Below are positions 25,987 to 35,039 of a stretch of 51,372 nucleotides of DNA, piece after piece (position 1 is the first letter of the stretch; the number at the start of each line of letters is the position of its first letter). Origin of the DNA: an uncultured Opitutales bacterium (GTDB lineage Bacteria; Verrucomicrobiota; Verrucomicrobiia; Opitutales; UBA953); the NCBI GenBank assembly GCA_934675585.1, contig CAKUQY010000014.1:1-51372 (forward strand). Direction: 5' to 3'. Position numbers and translations under genes: made by a program. Below the pieces are notes generated by a model, which worked only from the letters and a program-made list of their open reading frames with translations, was not told where the DNA came from and made no database searches.

Positions 25987-27555
25987 TTATTTTGTCTTGC
26001 GACGACGGCGAGCGCCAACCAACGCCAACGCACCCAAGCCCGCCAACAAGCCAAACGCCGAGGGCTCAGGGATTGCCGATGGCGCATACGCCTTGCCTAA
26101 CTCAAACGAAATATTCGAAAGCTCGCAATCAGTAAAAACCGAATTGCCGATATCGCCGAAAAGCAGTGTATTTTTGTATATATTGACTCCCGAAATCGCT
26201 TGTTCTGCCTCGCCAATCAATTGATCGCCGAGCCAAATGTAAAAACCACTGGCAACGCTGTCATGGAGATTTCCGTCAACCCAAGAAACAGTAATGTCAT
26301 TAAAATCTTTACTAAACGAAACCGTTTCATAAGCGGAATTTACATCTGAGCCATAAAGCAATTTGTCATTCCAATAAATGCCGTTTTCGCCGACATACAA
26401 TAATCCTGCTTCTGCGCCATTGCCCAAAATAACACCAAATTTATTTGTGGCATTATTCAGCTCATTCATTTTTATTGAAAATTGAAGCGTCAATTCTTGA
26501 GCACTACTCAAATCGCTCCAAGCAAGACGGGCATTATGCTCTTCTGCAAGCGCCGTTTTAATCGCTAAATTCCCTGCATCACTTACCGAGAAACCATTTC
26601 CTTTCATTATAAACGTTTTTTCCGCTCCCGAAATTGTTGTTTTAATCGTTGGCGTTCCCGCGGTTTTTGAGCCAAAATTAACTTGCGACGCCAACGCTGT
26701 GTTCCCGCGACGCTCCAAACCCGCCGTGCGTTGCCCAATTCCCATCGCCCGCGCCATATTTCCCGCAATAATCAAACAGCCCTGCGCGTTCGGATGAAGA
26801 CTGTCTGAAGTCATTTTTGAAGGGTCAAAACCCGTCGTAATATCGTGATAAACAACTTTCGTCGAATCCGTGTTCCACGTTCCCGACTCGACGGACTTCT
26901 TCAAAACTTCATTGTATTTTTTGATTTCCTCGCGCGGAATTCTCCCGCTCCAACTTTCCTGCGCCGACGGCAAAACAGAAAAAACGTGAACCGTTTCAAG
27001 CGCGGAACTATTTGCCTGCAAGGTCGAAACGATATTTTTCACGTTCCCGCAAATCTGTTCGTAAGAATATTTCGGCGCTCCCGAACCACCGCGCGACAAA
27101 TCGTTCACGCCGATCAAAACTGTTGCGGTTTTCGGCTGGTTATCGTAAGTCTTCATCCAATCCGCGAGCCCGCCGGCTTTCCATGTCGGCGAAGTGCGCC
27201 CGTCGGTTTTTCCGCTTACCACCCAAGCCGCATCCCAACCGTAATGCCCCTCATTATTATTCACGAAGTTTTTCCCGCGATAATCTGGAGTCTGTGTTTG
27301 GCTCGCAGAAGATTGATCATAAAACTGCGTTACCGAACCTTGCGGCTTGAACGCGATTCCGTTATCGACAAAATTTTTCCAAAGCGAATAACGATATGAA
27401 ACCGACTTGTCCGTGGATGAGGAATTTTCTCCACCGCCCTGCGTAATCGAATCGCCGACAAAAACAATGTTTCCGAGATCTATCGCTCCCAACGCGGGAA
27501 CGCAAGTTACGAGAGCGGAGGCGGCGGTGACTAAAAATAAAGTAGTATTTTTCAT
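25987..27555 (-). CDS. SGNH/GDSL hydrolase with PEP-CTERM anchor
   Basis: From the ATG at 27555 the protein has 522 residues with a signal peptide (1-23). Residues 28-260 are an SGNH esterase domain: block I VFVGDSITQGG (Ser36), block III IGVNDL (149-153) and block V DSLHP (Asp251, His254). Residues about 315-490 form a beta-rich lectin/concanavalin-like domain. The end, IPEPSAFGLLAGLGALALVG followed by a basic tail, is a PEP-CTERM sorting signal that an exosortase would process. A role as a secreted esterase deacetylating a polysaccharide is plausible. Confidence 0.9.
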   Translation of the reverse strand: MKNTTLFLVTAASALVTCVPALGAIDLGNIVFVGDSITQGGGENSSSTDKSVSYRYSLWKNFVDNGIAFKPQGSVTQFYDQSSASQTQTPDYRGKNFVNNNEGHYGWDAAWVVSGKTDGRTSPTWKAGGLADWMKTYDNQPKTATVLIGVNDLSRGGSGAPKYSYEQICGNVKNIVSTLQANSSALETVHVFSVLPSAQESWSGRIPREEIKKYNEVLKKSVESGTWNTDSTKVVYHDITTGFDPSKMTSDSLHPNAQGCLIIAGNMARAMGIGQRTAGLERRGNTALASQVNFGSKTAGTPTIKTTISGAEKTFIMKGNGFSVSDAGNLAIKTALAEEHNARLAWSDLSSAQELTLQFSIKMNELNNATNKFGVILGNGAEAGLLYVGENGIYWNDKLLYGSDVNSAYETVSFSKDFNDITVSWVDGNLHDSVASGFYIWLGDQLIGEAEQAISGVNIYKNTLLFGDIGNSVFTDCELSNISFELGKAYAPSAIPEPSAFGLLAGLGALALVGARRRRKTK

Positions 27556-27590
27556 AAAATTAAAAGAGGGTAAAAAAAATAATAACAAAA

Positions 27591-27619
27591 GCGTTCCCGT
27601 AAGTATGCCACGGGAACGC
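27591..27619 (-). terminator. Intrinsic terminator built from an inverted GGGAACG pair
   Basis: GCGTTCCCGT (27591-27600) and ACGGGAACGC (27610-27619) form a perfect 10-bp stem with a nine-base loop, followed on the minus strand by TTTTGTTATTATTTTTTTT. It lies 47 bases behind the stop codon of the small PEP-CTERM gene. Confidence 0.9.
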
Positions 27620-27665
27620 TCTATTGTCAAACCTTTGCAAACGCGCTCATGTGCGTTCCCGCAAA

Positions 27666-28373
27666 TTATTGGCGACGGCGACGGCGCGCACCGACCAACG
27701 CCAACGCACCCAAGCCCGCGAGCAGACCGAACGCCGACGGCTCGGGAATCGCAGCAGCACCGAGGGATTTCAACTCGTCAACGCTGAGTTGGCTGTTTTG
27801 CACATAACCGCTCAACACAATACCATTGTCGATCGTCAACGTATTAAAAACTTGAGAGACATACCGAAGTCCGCTCGCCACGGTTCCGCCGTATGTTTTG
27901 ACAATGCCGTCTTGAAGCAGGGAAAGCACGGCGACTGTTCCGAAGTTATTGACAGAAGAAGTCGTCAGCGCGATGCTGGCGAGACTGACCCCGTCCCAGA
28001 AAGAAGATTTTTCGAATCCCGTTCCCATTCCGAAGTTAAAGTTTTCCGTCGTCCCCCCAACGCCGTAGAGCCCGGAGGTTACGATTTTACCGGTACCACC
28101 GGATGAGTAATTCGTCGTCACGCCGATTTGCCCGTTGTTAAGCGTTCCGGAAAGTTCGACCAAATGGTGCTTTGACAGAGCCACGCCCTTTAGCATGACG
28201 GCTTTCAGTGCTTTAACATCAAGCAGAGCAACGACCGTAACGGAGTTTCCGGAAAAATCCGCAAGCGCGATAGAAGAGCTTGCATTTGTGAAATCGATCT
28301 TTGTCACGTCGGCAGCGCTTGCGATAACCGTTCCCGCGGCGAGGAGGGAGATAACTGTAATGATGTTTTTCAT
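27666..28373 (-). CDS. PEP-CTERM secreted protein, unknown function
   Basis: The 235-residue protein has a signal peptide (1-20), a middle part rich in Ser, Thr, Val and Gly with no family I recognise, and a C-terminal sorting signal beginning IPEPSAFGLL. The last 25 residues are almost identical to those of the neighbouring SGNH hydrolase, and the DNA there is also similar, so the sorting signal was probably duplicated or converted. It is upstream of that gene on the same strand with a terminator between. The middle part has few GGGAACG words, unlike its surroundings. Confidence 0.82.
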   Translation of the reverse strand: MKNIITVISLLAAGTVIASAADVTKIDFTNASSSIALADFSGNSVTVVALLDVKALKAVMLKGVALSKHHLVELSGTLNNGQIGVTTNYSSGGTGKIVTSGLYGVGGTTENFNFGMGTGFEKSSFWDGVSLASIALTTSSVNNFGTVAVLSLLQDGIVKTYGGTVASGLRYVSQVFNTLTIDNGIVLSGYVQNSQLSVDELKSLGAAAIPEPSAFGLLAGLGALALVGARRRRRQ

Positions 28374-29147
28374 AGTTTGTGTATATTTATTTAGGTTATT
28401 GTTGAATGTTATTTTTTAGAACTACAAAAATTCTAAAACTCAAAAAAAAAAAAACGCAAGCACAAAATTAAATTCGCGTTCCCGCAAGATTAAAAAATCA
28501 AAAAAAATTCTTCGTTTTCTTTAGCGAGCGAACGCGAGTAGGTGCTCTTAAATTCTTTTTTTTCTTGTTCCCGCGCCTGCCGTTCCCGCGGAGAAGTTGC
28601 GCCTTACAGGCGCGTCGTTATTTGTTTTCCCGCGGTTTAAAACCCGCGGTTATTCGTGTTGCGCGTTCCACGCCCCCCCCAAAAAAAAACCTTTTCGCCG
28701 CAGGCGCTTTGAGTTTGCGGGGAAAAATAACAAAAATGGAGCGGCAAGATGCCGCTCCTCCCATAAAATCTGCGCAATCTGCGAGATCTGCGCGAGAAAT
28801 TTTCACGCGTTCCCGCGTTTCCACACCCCAAAAATAATTCGCGTAAATTAGCGTTTATTCGTAATTGAAAAAAAACCGTTCCCGTTCCCGCATCGCCTTC
28901 TTGAAATTCGTAAATTTCGTCTAATTCGGTGATAAAAATTAAATCCCGTTCCCGTGTTCTGTCGCGCTTTCAGCGCTTGGAGTTTGCGAGAAAAAATAAC
29001 AAAAATGGAGCGGCAAGATGCCGCTCCTCCCATAAAATCTGCGCAATCTGCGGGATCTGCGTGAAAAAAATTCACCTTTCCGCGGCAACAAACAAAAATT
29101 CTTAGTTTCCCTTTAATTTTCCCGTAGTTGCCTTAGTTAAAAAATTT
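28374..29147. other. Long repeat-rich intergenic region
   Basis: No gene is supported in this stretch of about 770 bases. It holds a composite-repeat half copy (28507-28564), two copies of the palindromic repeat (28703-28762 and 28970-29032), the CGTAAATTAGCGTTTATTCG repeat (28837-28877) and the CTTAGTTTCCC repeat (29092-29144). CTGCGCAATCTGCG also appears twice. Runs of C and A near 28673-28690 make this segment prone to sequencing error. Confidence 0.7.
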
Positions 29148-29180
29148 CGCGTTCCCGCGAGGAGAGCCCACGGGAACGCG
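29148..29180 (-). terminator. Intrinsic terminator of fabV built from an inverted GGGAACG pair
   Basis: CGCGTTCCCG (29148-29157) pairs with CGGGAACGCG (29171-29180), with A/T runs on both sides, 22 bases behind the fabV stop codon. Confidence 0.88.
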
Positions 29181-29201
29181 TTTTTATTTTTGCGGTTTTG
29201 C

Positions 29202-30395
29202 CTATGCAATTGGCACTTCAATTTCGACTTCTTGGCTGTAATCAACGCCAGGCAAGCCAAAGCCGAAGAGTTTTAAAAATCCGCTTTGATAGCCCTCAAA
29301 ATCTGAAAGTTGTTCGAGATTTTCGGTGTTAATTTTTGGCCAAATTTCAAAAACGGCTTTTTGAACGTCTTCGCGCATTTCCCAATCGTCGATGTGGACG
29401 AGCCCGTTTTCGTCGAAATTGAGGAATCCGTCGTTATACATTTGCGTTTCAAAAAGACGTTGAATTTGTTCGATGCAATCTTCGTGAATGCCTTTTTCTT
29501 TCATAATTTTGAAAAGAATCGAAATGTAAAGTGGCACGACTGGAATTGCCGACGAGGCTTGTGTAACAACGGCCTTATTAACCGAAACGAAAGCGCGCCC
29601 GCGGATAGCTTTCAATTGAGCGTCGATTGTTTTTGCGGCTGCATAAAGGTCTTTTTTGGCTTGACCGATGGAGCCGTCTTTGTAAATTGGCCAAGTCAAT
29701 GTTGGGCCAACGTAAGAATACGCGACCGATTGGCAGCCGTCAGCCAACAAGCCCGCGGCTTCGAGCGCGTTCATCCAAAGTTTCCAATCTTCGCCGCCCA
29801 TGACTTTGATGGTAGCTGCGATTTCCGCGTCCGTCGCTGGCTGCATGGTTACTTCATCGACGATTTTTTTGTCGGTGTTCAAATTTTTCGAGGAATAAGG
29901 TGCGCCGACCGGCTTCAAAACCGATGAATACGTTTCGCCCGTCGCGGGATCGGTGCGGCGCGGGGACGCGAGCGAATAAACAACCAAATCGATTTTTGGC
30001 ATTTCTTTTTTCAAGCGCGCAATCACTTCGTCTTTTAACGCATTTGAAAACGCGTCGCCGTTCGCCGAAGCCGCGTAAAGCCCTGCCTTGCGCGCTTCCG
30101 CCTCAAACGCAGCCGTATTATACCAGCCCGCCGAAGCCGTTTTACCGTTCGCCGAAGGACGTTCAAAGTAAACGCCGAAAGTGTTCGCTCCCGCGCCAAA
30201 CGCCGCCGAAATGCGCGACGCCAAGCCATAACCCGTCGAAGAGCCAATCACCAAAACATTCTTGGGACCGTTTTTAATCGCTGGGCGCGATTTTACGTAA
30301 GCGATTTGTTCACGGACATGCGCTGCGCAACCTTCTGGATGAGCAGTAATGCAAACAAAACCGCGAACGCGTGGAGATACAATTTGCTTTGCCAT
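29202..30395 (-). CDS. fabV: Trans-2-enoyl-CoA/ACP reductase, FabV family
   Basis: FabV reduces trans-2-enoyl thioesters with NADH, in fatty acid synthesis or in butyrate-type fermentation. The ATG at 30395 gives 397 residues, normal for the family; the longer reading adds residues not seen in relatives. Motifs include VLVIGSSTGYGLASRI (dinucleotide binding), YSLASPRRTDP, and the catalytic SYVGPTLTWPIYKDGSIGQAKKDL region cut here to its key residues: Tyr, eight residues, Lys. It is a single-gene unit. Confidence 0.94.
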   Translation of the reverse strand: MAKQIVSPRVRGFVCITAHPEGCAAHVREQIAYVKSRPAIKNGPKNVLVIGSSTGYGLASRISAAFGAGANTFGVYFERPSANGKTASAGWYNTAAFEAEARKAGLYAASANGDAFSNALKDEVIARLKKEMPKIDLVVYSLASPRRTDPATGETYSSVLKPVGAPYSSKNLNTDKKIVDEVTMQPATDAEIAATIKVMGGEDWKLWMNALEAAGLLADGCQSVAYSYVGPTLTWPIYKDGSIGQAKKDLYAAAKTIDAQLKAIRGRAFVSVNKAVVTQASSAIPVVPLYISILFKIMKEKGIHEDCIEQIQRLFETQMYNDGFLNFDENGLVHIDDWEMREDVQKAVFEIWPKINTENLEQLSDFEGYQSGFLKLFGFGLPGVDYSQEVEIEVPIA

Positions 30396-30468
30396 AATGA
30401 AATCATTATAAAACGCGTTCCCGCAATTCACAATTAAGAATTTTTGACAAAGAGTCAGAAATAACGTG

Positions 30469-30551
30469 GAGAGTGAAGGGTGAAGAGTGGAGAGATAGAG
30501 TTTGTATTTCGCAAATTTTCTAAATACTCTCCACTCTACACCCTACACCAT
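30469..30551. repeat. Inverted repeat between MBL hydrolase and fabV
   Basis: GGGTGAAGAGTGGAGAG (about 30478-30494) and CTCTCCACTCTACACCC (about 30527-30543) are inverted copies around an AT-rich loop. Similar GAGTGGAGAG/ACTCTCCACT strings occur near 21084-21119 and 44530-44552. It may act as a terminator. Confidence 0.55.
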
Positions 30552-30554
30552 CTT

Positions 30555-31205
30555 TTAAAAATACGGATTATTTTCTGCCTCGGCGGCGATTGTAGAATCA
30601 GGGCCGTGTCCAGGGAACACGCGCGTTCCCGCGGGCAAAGTCATTAATTTTTCGCGAATGCTTTTGCAGAGCAATTTGTAATCGCCACCTGGAAAATCGC
30701 TACGACCGATCGAACCGCAAAAAAGCGCGTCGCCCGTAAAAACCGTTCCCGCCGCCTCGCAGTAAAACGCGAGCGAGCCGGGACAATGCCCGGGAACGCA
30801 AAGCGCGCGCCAAGTTTTGCCAAGCAATTCAAAGCTTTCGCCGTCCTCTAAAATTTTATCAATTTTGCACGGAGGAAAATCCGCCTCCGTCAATTGCGGG
30901 AACGCCATTCTAAAAAACGGCGACATTTTTTCGGGATGTTCCACCCAATCGCAAGTATCGCGGTGAGCGTAAACGGGAACGCGCGTTCCCGCAAGTTGTC
31001 GTTGAATTTCGACAATTCCGCCCGTGTGATCCCAATGTCCGTGCGTAATCAAGATTGCGCGAAGCGTCAGCCCGCGGGAACGCAAAACGCCTTCAACCGT
31101 TGCCCAAGTGCCTTGCGGCGCGTCCACGATCACGCACGAATCGCCCTCAATGCAAAGATAAACATTTGTCTGAATAAGCCCCGACGGGAACGTTAAAATT
31201 TCCAT
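30555..31205 (-). CDS. MBL-fold metallo-hydrolase, glyoxalase II-like
   Basis: The 216-residue protein carries the metallo-beta-lactamase signature THGHWDH (54-60), then VPGHCPGSLAFY and FTGDALF, and a final HGPDS, giving the binuclear metal-site set. Size and pattern fit small glyoxalase II-type hydrolases (YcbL group), which act on thioesters, but the substrate is not evident. It is preceded by an SDR gene at 20 bases. Confidence 0.85.
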   Translation of the reverse strand: MEILTFPSGLIQTNVYLCIEGDSCVIVDAPQGTWATVEGVLRSRGLTLRAILITHGHWDHTGGIVEIQRQLAGTRVPVYAHRDTCDWVEHPEKMSPFFRMAFPQLTEADFPPCKIDKILEDGESFELLGKTWRALCVPGHCPGSLAFYCEAAGTVFTGDALFCGSIGRSDFPGGDYKLLCKSIREKLMTLPAGTRVFPGHGPDSTIAAEAENNPYF

Positions 31206-31224
31206 AAGTTTTTTCTATTTTGAA

Positions 31225-32007
31225 TTATGATTTTTTGTAGCGTTTAGCGAGATTTTTAGAACCTTGCAATTTGCCGACGATTTCGGCAGCAAGCATGGTT
31301 GGCAAAAATGCACTGGCAAATTTTAAAAATTTGTAAAGTATGCCGGGAACAATATAAAGCGTTCCCGCGAACATGCCATCAACGGCGTTGCGCGCGACGA
31401 GTTCGATTGGCGTTCCCGCCGCGCCGAAGCCAACGCCCGCGCGCAAACCAAAATTGGTATGCACCGGCCCAGGGCAAAGCAGCGAAACCGAAACGTTGCT
31501 GCGAGCGTGTTTAAGCTCGACTGCCAGCGCTTCCGTCAAGCGCGTGACATAATTTTTGGACGCGTAATAACTCGCAAAAAGCGGTCCTGCAAAAAATCCC
31601 GCCATTGACGAAACGTTCAAAATAAAACAGCGGTCACCACGTTTTTTGAAATCGAGCAGAAAAAGTTTCGTCAGCGCGTGCACCGCGGAAACATTGAGGT
31701 CGATCAAATCAAGTTCCGTTTCCAAATCCGTTTCCGCGAACGGCCCAAACGTGCCGAATCCCGCATTGTTCACCAAAATGTTGATTCCCAAATCTTTGGT
31801 TTTGTGGTAAAGATTTTTCACGCCGTCGCGGGAACCCAAATCCTGCGCAACAACGGTGCAGTTTACCGTTCCCGCGAGTTCGTCAGCGACGGCTTGCAAA
31901 GCCGCAGCGTTGCGGGAACACAAAACCAAATCGCAACCGCGCCGCGCCAGTTCGCGCGCGATTTCTCTGCCGATTCCACAGCTTGCTCCTGTAATCAATG
32001 CTTTCAT
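31225..32007 (-). CDS. Short-chain dehydrogenase/reductase
   Basis: This 260-residue classical SDR has the cofactor motif TGASCGIG (6-13), the structural NNAG (80-83), and the catalytic Ser133/134, Tyr147 and Lys151 (YxxxK). The C-terminus has a hydrophobic stretch and basic tail, which suggests membrane association, as in the DltE/YqjQ-like group. The substrate is not evident. It lies between the MBL hydrolase and ruvC. Confidence 0.87.
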   Translation of the reverse strand: MKALITGASCGIGREIARELARRGCDLVLCSRNAAALQAVADELAGTVNCTVVAQDLGSRDGVKNLYHKTKDLGINILVNNAGFGTFGPFAETDLETELDLIDLNVSAVHALTKLFLLDFKKRGDRCFILNVSSMAGFFAGPLFASYYASKNYVTRLTEALAVELKHARSNVSVSLLCPGPVHTNFGLRAGVGFGAAGTPIELVARNAVDGMFAGTLYIVPGILYKFLKFASAFLPTMLAAEIVGKLQGSKNLAKRYKKS

Positions 32008-32018
32008 TTTGAGGAAAT

Positions 32019-32711
32019 TTAAATTTTAAAAGAGTATGCGTGGCAAAGCGCGGCGGCGGAAGCGTCGGATTCATCGAACGCCAGCGCTGCGTCGAGCCGA
32101 AGAATCTGCTTTGTCATTCCCGCAACCTGACTTTTCGAAGCGCGCCCAAAACCGACGACTGCTTGTTTGATGCGTAGCGGCGGATATTCAAAAATCGGCA
32201 ACCCCAAAACGTTCGCCGCCGCAATCGCCGCTCCGCGCGCAGCTCCCAAAATTTGCGCAATTTTAAAATTGTTTACATAAATTGTTTCTTCGAGTGCCAC
32301 GTGATTTACGGGATATTCATAGCAGCAATCGGAACAGAGTTTATAAATTTCGCCCAAGCAATCGGCAAACGAGCGTTCCCGCGCCAATTTTAAAGTTTTT
32401 GAAAACAACAATTTAGGTTCCGCGCCCGGTTGAAAATCGATCACCGCAAAACCGCTCCCGCGCAACGACGGATCAATGCCAAGCACGCAGCCGACGAATG
32501 GCGTGCGCGTTCCCGCGAACACATTATTTTTTGCGCTTTGTGCAGCGATTTTTGCGAGCATTTTCGTTCCCGTCGAACGCGTTGGGTTGGTTAATGGATG
32601 TTGCACGTTCCCGCGCGTTTGTTTTTCCAAACGTTTTAAATCGTCGGCGCTGGCAGCGTTCCCGCCCGACAATTTTTGCGACCACAATTTTCGACTATTC
32701 GCCATCGACAA
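32019..32711 (-). CDS. ruvC: Holliday junction resolvase RuvC with N-terminal extension
   Basis: RuvC cuts Holliday junctions as a dimer. The core begins at GCVLGIDPSLRGSGFAVID with the first catalytic Asp, then HVALEETIYVNN with the Glu, and ends DESDASAAALCHA with the final acidic pair. The core has about 155 residues; the frame adds a lysine- and asparagine-rich extension of about 70 residues at the N-terminus. Its start overlaps the end of the exosortase gene by 11-17 bases, so an internal start (Met51) cannot be excluded. ruvA and ruvB are not in the window. Confidence 0.88.
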   Translation of the reverse strand: MSMANSRKLWSQKLSGGNAASADDLKRLEKQTRGNVQHPLTNPTRSTGTKMLAKIAAQSAKNNVFAGTRTPFVGCVLGIDPSLRGSGFAVIDFQPGAEPKLLFSKTLKLARERSFADCLGEIYKLCSDCCYEYPVNHVALEETIYVNNFKIAQILGAARGAAIAAANVLGLPIFEYPPLRIKQAVVGFGRASKSQVAGMTKQILRLDAALAFDESDASAAALCHAYSFKI

Positions 32712-33741
32712 TTACGAGCGTGTCGCGTTTTTTGGTGGCATTGACGATGGGAACGAGGGCGATCATCAACAAAAATGTAATAATCATTGCCGACCAGCCG
32801 ACGACATCGTGAACCGTTCCCAGAGTAAATTCCGCGCTACCGGGTTGATTGCCCCAAAAATCAAGCTCAATCGCTGCCGATCCATAAAACGATGAATAAA
32901 TCGTAAGCATTCCCGAGCGCATCACATTTAAAATTAATGCAAACAAAATGGAAACGCCAATAAAGAAAAATTTGCGTTTAACGGTGTGAACAAAAATGCC
33001 CGCCAAAAACGAACCCGTAAACAAACACGCGGTCAGCGAACGCACGCCCGAGCACGCGTCTTCAATGCCCACGCGGTCGCCATCGGGCAAAATAATCGTG
33101 TTCATTTCTTGCACCAAATCGAAACCAAAAAGATTGAGCGAACCGACGACTGCGGCGGTAACATTTTTCAGCAAAATTCCCTTGATATTGTGATCAACAA
33201 GAAACGTGAACGGTCCCGAAATCATCCACACAAAAATTGGAAACACGAGCAACAAAAGCAAACGCACGCGAGAACGCGCGTCAATAGTCGTTCCCGCAAA
33301 ATTTGTTCCCGAAGCAAACCACGCCAAGCCCAAACACAAACCGCAAAATCCCGAAGTGTTTTGATAAGTCGTAAACACGTCCGTTCCGTACATTGCCGAA
33401 CCGACCGCTCCCGTCGCGAACAAAAACAGCGAAAAAACCGTTCCCGCGGCGAAAATCGCAGAAAGCCAAAGCGGCGTGGGAACGCCCGGTTTCAAAAACC
33501 AAAACGCTGGTGGCGAAAACGCGTCTTTCGTTTTCTCGGGAACGCCGCCCTTAAAAATCGCCAGAATCATCGGCCAGCGCTCATAGAGCGCCAACCCGAC
33601 AAAAAACGGCACTAAAAATCCAAAATAATAATCTTCTTTCGACGCCCAAATGCGCACTTGATCAGACAACAAAATCAACAACGCCAACGCAAGCATTAGC
33701 GCACAAGCGGCGGGAACGAATATGTATTTTTTTGATTTCAT
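32695..33741 (-). CDS. Exosortase (PEP-CTERM protein-sorting transpeptidase)
   Basis: The integral membrane protein (348 residues from the ATG at 33741) has about eight hydrophobic segments and the exosortase triad: Cys230 in EDACSGVRSL, Arg275 in NVMRSG and His311 in HDVVGW. Exosortases cleave the PEP-CTERM tail of secreted proteins; two such substrates (the SGNH hydrolase and its neighbour) are encoded 5 kb away. The family's usual exopolysaccharide genes are absent here. It overlaps ruvC, so the two are probably transcribed together. Confidence 0.92.
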   Translation of the reverse strand: MKSKKYIFVPAACALMLALALLILLSDQVRIWASKEDYYFGFLVPFFVGLALYERWPMILAIFKGGVPEKTKDAFSPPAFWFLKPGVPTPLWLSAIFAAGTVFSLFLFATGAVGSAMYGTDVFTTYQNTSGFCGLCLGLAWFASGTNFAGTTIDARSRVRLLLLLVFPIFVWMISGPFTFLVDHNIKGILLKNVTAAVVGSLNLFGFDLVQEMNTIILPDGDRVGIEDACSGVRSLTACLFTGSFLAGIFVHTVKRKFFFIGVSILFALILNVMRSGMLTIYSSFYGSAAIELDFWGNQPGSAEFTLGTVHDVVGWSAMIITFLLMIALVPIVNATKKRDTLVIVDGE

Positions 33742-33795
33742 TAAAAAATTGGGTTTGCCCAAATTTTCGAGCGAACCCCATTTTGTGAATTTTTA

Positions 33796-34989
33796 CTAAT
33801 CAACAGGGAGCTCTTGAATATGCCACGGCAGGCCGTTTTTGTTAAGCATATCCATGAACGCGTCAGGATCGTTTTGTTCCATATTCCAAACGCCTGGCTT
33901 GGTCCATTTGCCCGTCGCGATCATCGCTGCGCCGATCATCGCGGGAACGCCCGTGGTGTAGCTGATCGCCTGCGATTTGACTTCGCGGTAGCATTCTTGG
34001 TGATCGCAAACATTGTAGATGAAAACTTTGCGTTTTTTGCCGTCTTTCGTTCCCGTGATTTCGCAGCCGATGCAGGTTTTGCCTTTCGTGCGCGGGCCGA
34101 GCGTCGCGGGATCTGGAAGAATCGCCTTCAAGAATTGGATCGGAACGATTTTTTGTCCTTGAAAATCGATCGGATCGATGCGTGTCATTCCCACATTTTT
34201 CAAAACGTTGAGATGCGTCAAATATTTGTCCGAAAAAGTCATGAAAAAGCGAATGCGTTTGAGACCTTTGATATTTTGGCAAAGCGATTCAAGCTCTTCG
34301 TGATAAAGCAAATACGACGATTTTTCGCCGATGACAGGATAATTATATTCTTGGCGGATTTCGAGCGGTCCCGTCGTCACCCATTCGCCGTTTTCCCAGT
34401 AGCGTCCGTTCTGGGTGATTTCGCGAATATTGATTTCGGGATTAAAATTTGTCGCGAATGCGTAGCCGTGATCGCCCGCGTTTGCGTCAAGAATGTCGAT
34501 CGTTTCGATCGAGTCAAACAAATGTTTTTGTGCGTAAGCACAGAAAACGTTGGTTACGCCTGGGTCAAAGCCCGATCCCAAAATCGCCGTAAGCCCTGCT
34601 TTTTCAAAGCGTTCCCGATAAGCCCATTGCCATGAATATTCAAAATGCGCGCAATTCGGCGGTTCGTAATTCGCCGTGTCAATATAATGAACGCCCGCGT
34701 GCAAGCAAGCATCCATCAATGGCAAATCTTGATAAGGCAACGCAACATTAATCAAAACTTGCGGTTTAAAACGTTGCAACAATGCGACCGTTTCTTGAAC
34801 GTTGTCAGCATCAACACTTGCCGTTTGGAGCGTCACGCCCGTTGCCGCTTTGACATCGGCAGCGATTGCACGACACTTGTTTTCGTTGCGCGAAGCCAAC
34901 ATAATTTCACCAAAAATATCAGCATTTTGCGCCACTTTGTGAGCAACAACATTGCCCACGCCTCCTGCACCAATGATTAATGTTTTCAT
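33796..34989 (-). CDS. Saccharopine dehydrogenase family, carboxynorspermidine synthase-like
   Basis: The 397-residue protein starts with the Rossmann motif IIGAGGVGNVVAHK and contains YIDTANYEPP and the strongly conserved AILGSGFDPGVTNVFCAYA. Length and motifs fit the bacterial LYS1-like group whose studied members are carboxynorspermidine synthases in polyamine synthesis, making carboxyspermidine or carboxynorspermidine from aspartate semialdehyde and a diamine. The partner decarboxylase is not in the window. It stands between infC and the exosortase gene, on the same strand. Confidence 0.86.
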   Translation of the reverse strand: MKTLIIGAGGVGNVVAHKVAQNADIFGEIMLASRNENKCRAIAADVKAATGVTLQTASVDADNVQETVALLQRFKPQVLINVALPYQDLPLMDACLHAGVHYIDTANYEPPNCAHFEYSWQWAYRERFEKAGLTAILGSGFDPGVTNVFCAYAQKHLFDSIETIDILDANAGDHGYAFATNFNPEINIREITQNGRYWENGEWVTTGPLEIRQEYNYPVIGEKSSYLLYHEELESLCQNIKGLKRIRFFMTFSDKYLTHLNVLKNVGMTRIDPIDFQGQKIVPIQFLKAILPDPATLGPRTKGKTCIGCEITGTKDGKKRKVFIYNVCDHQECYREVKSQAISYTTGVPAMIGAAMIATGKWTKPGVWNMEQNDPDAFMDMLNKNGLPWHIQELPVD

Positions 34990-35039
34990 TTTTTTAGATT
35001 TTATCGGTTAAAAACGATTTAAAATTTGCGGGAACGCGA

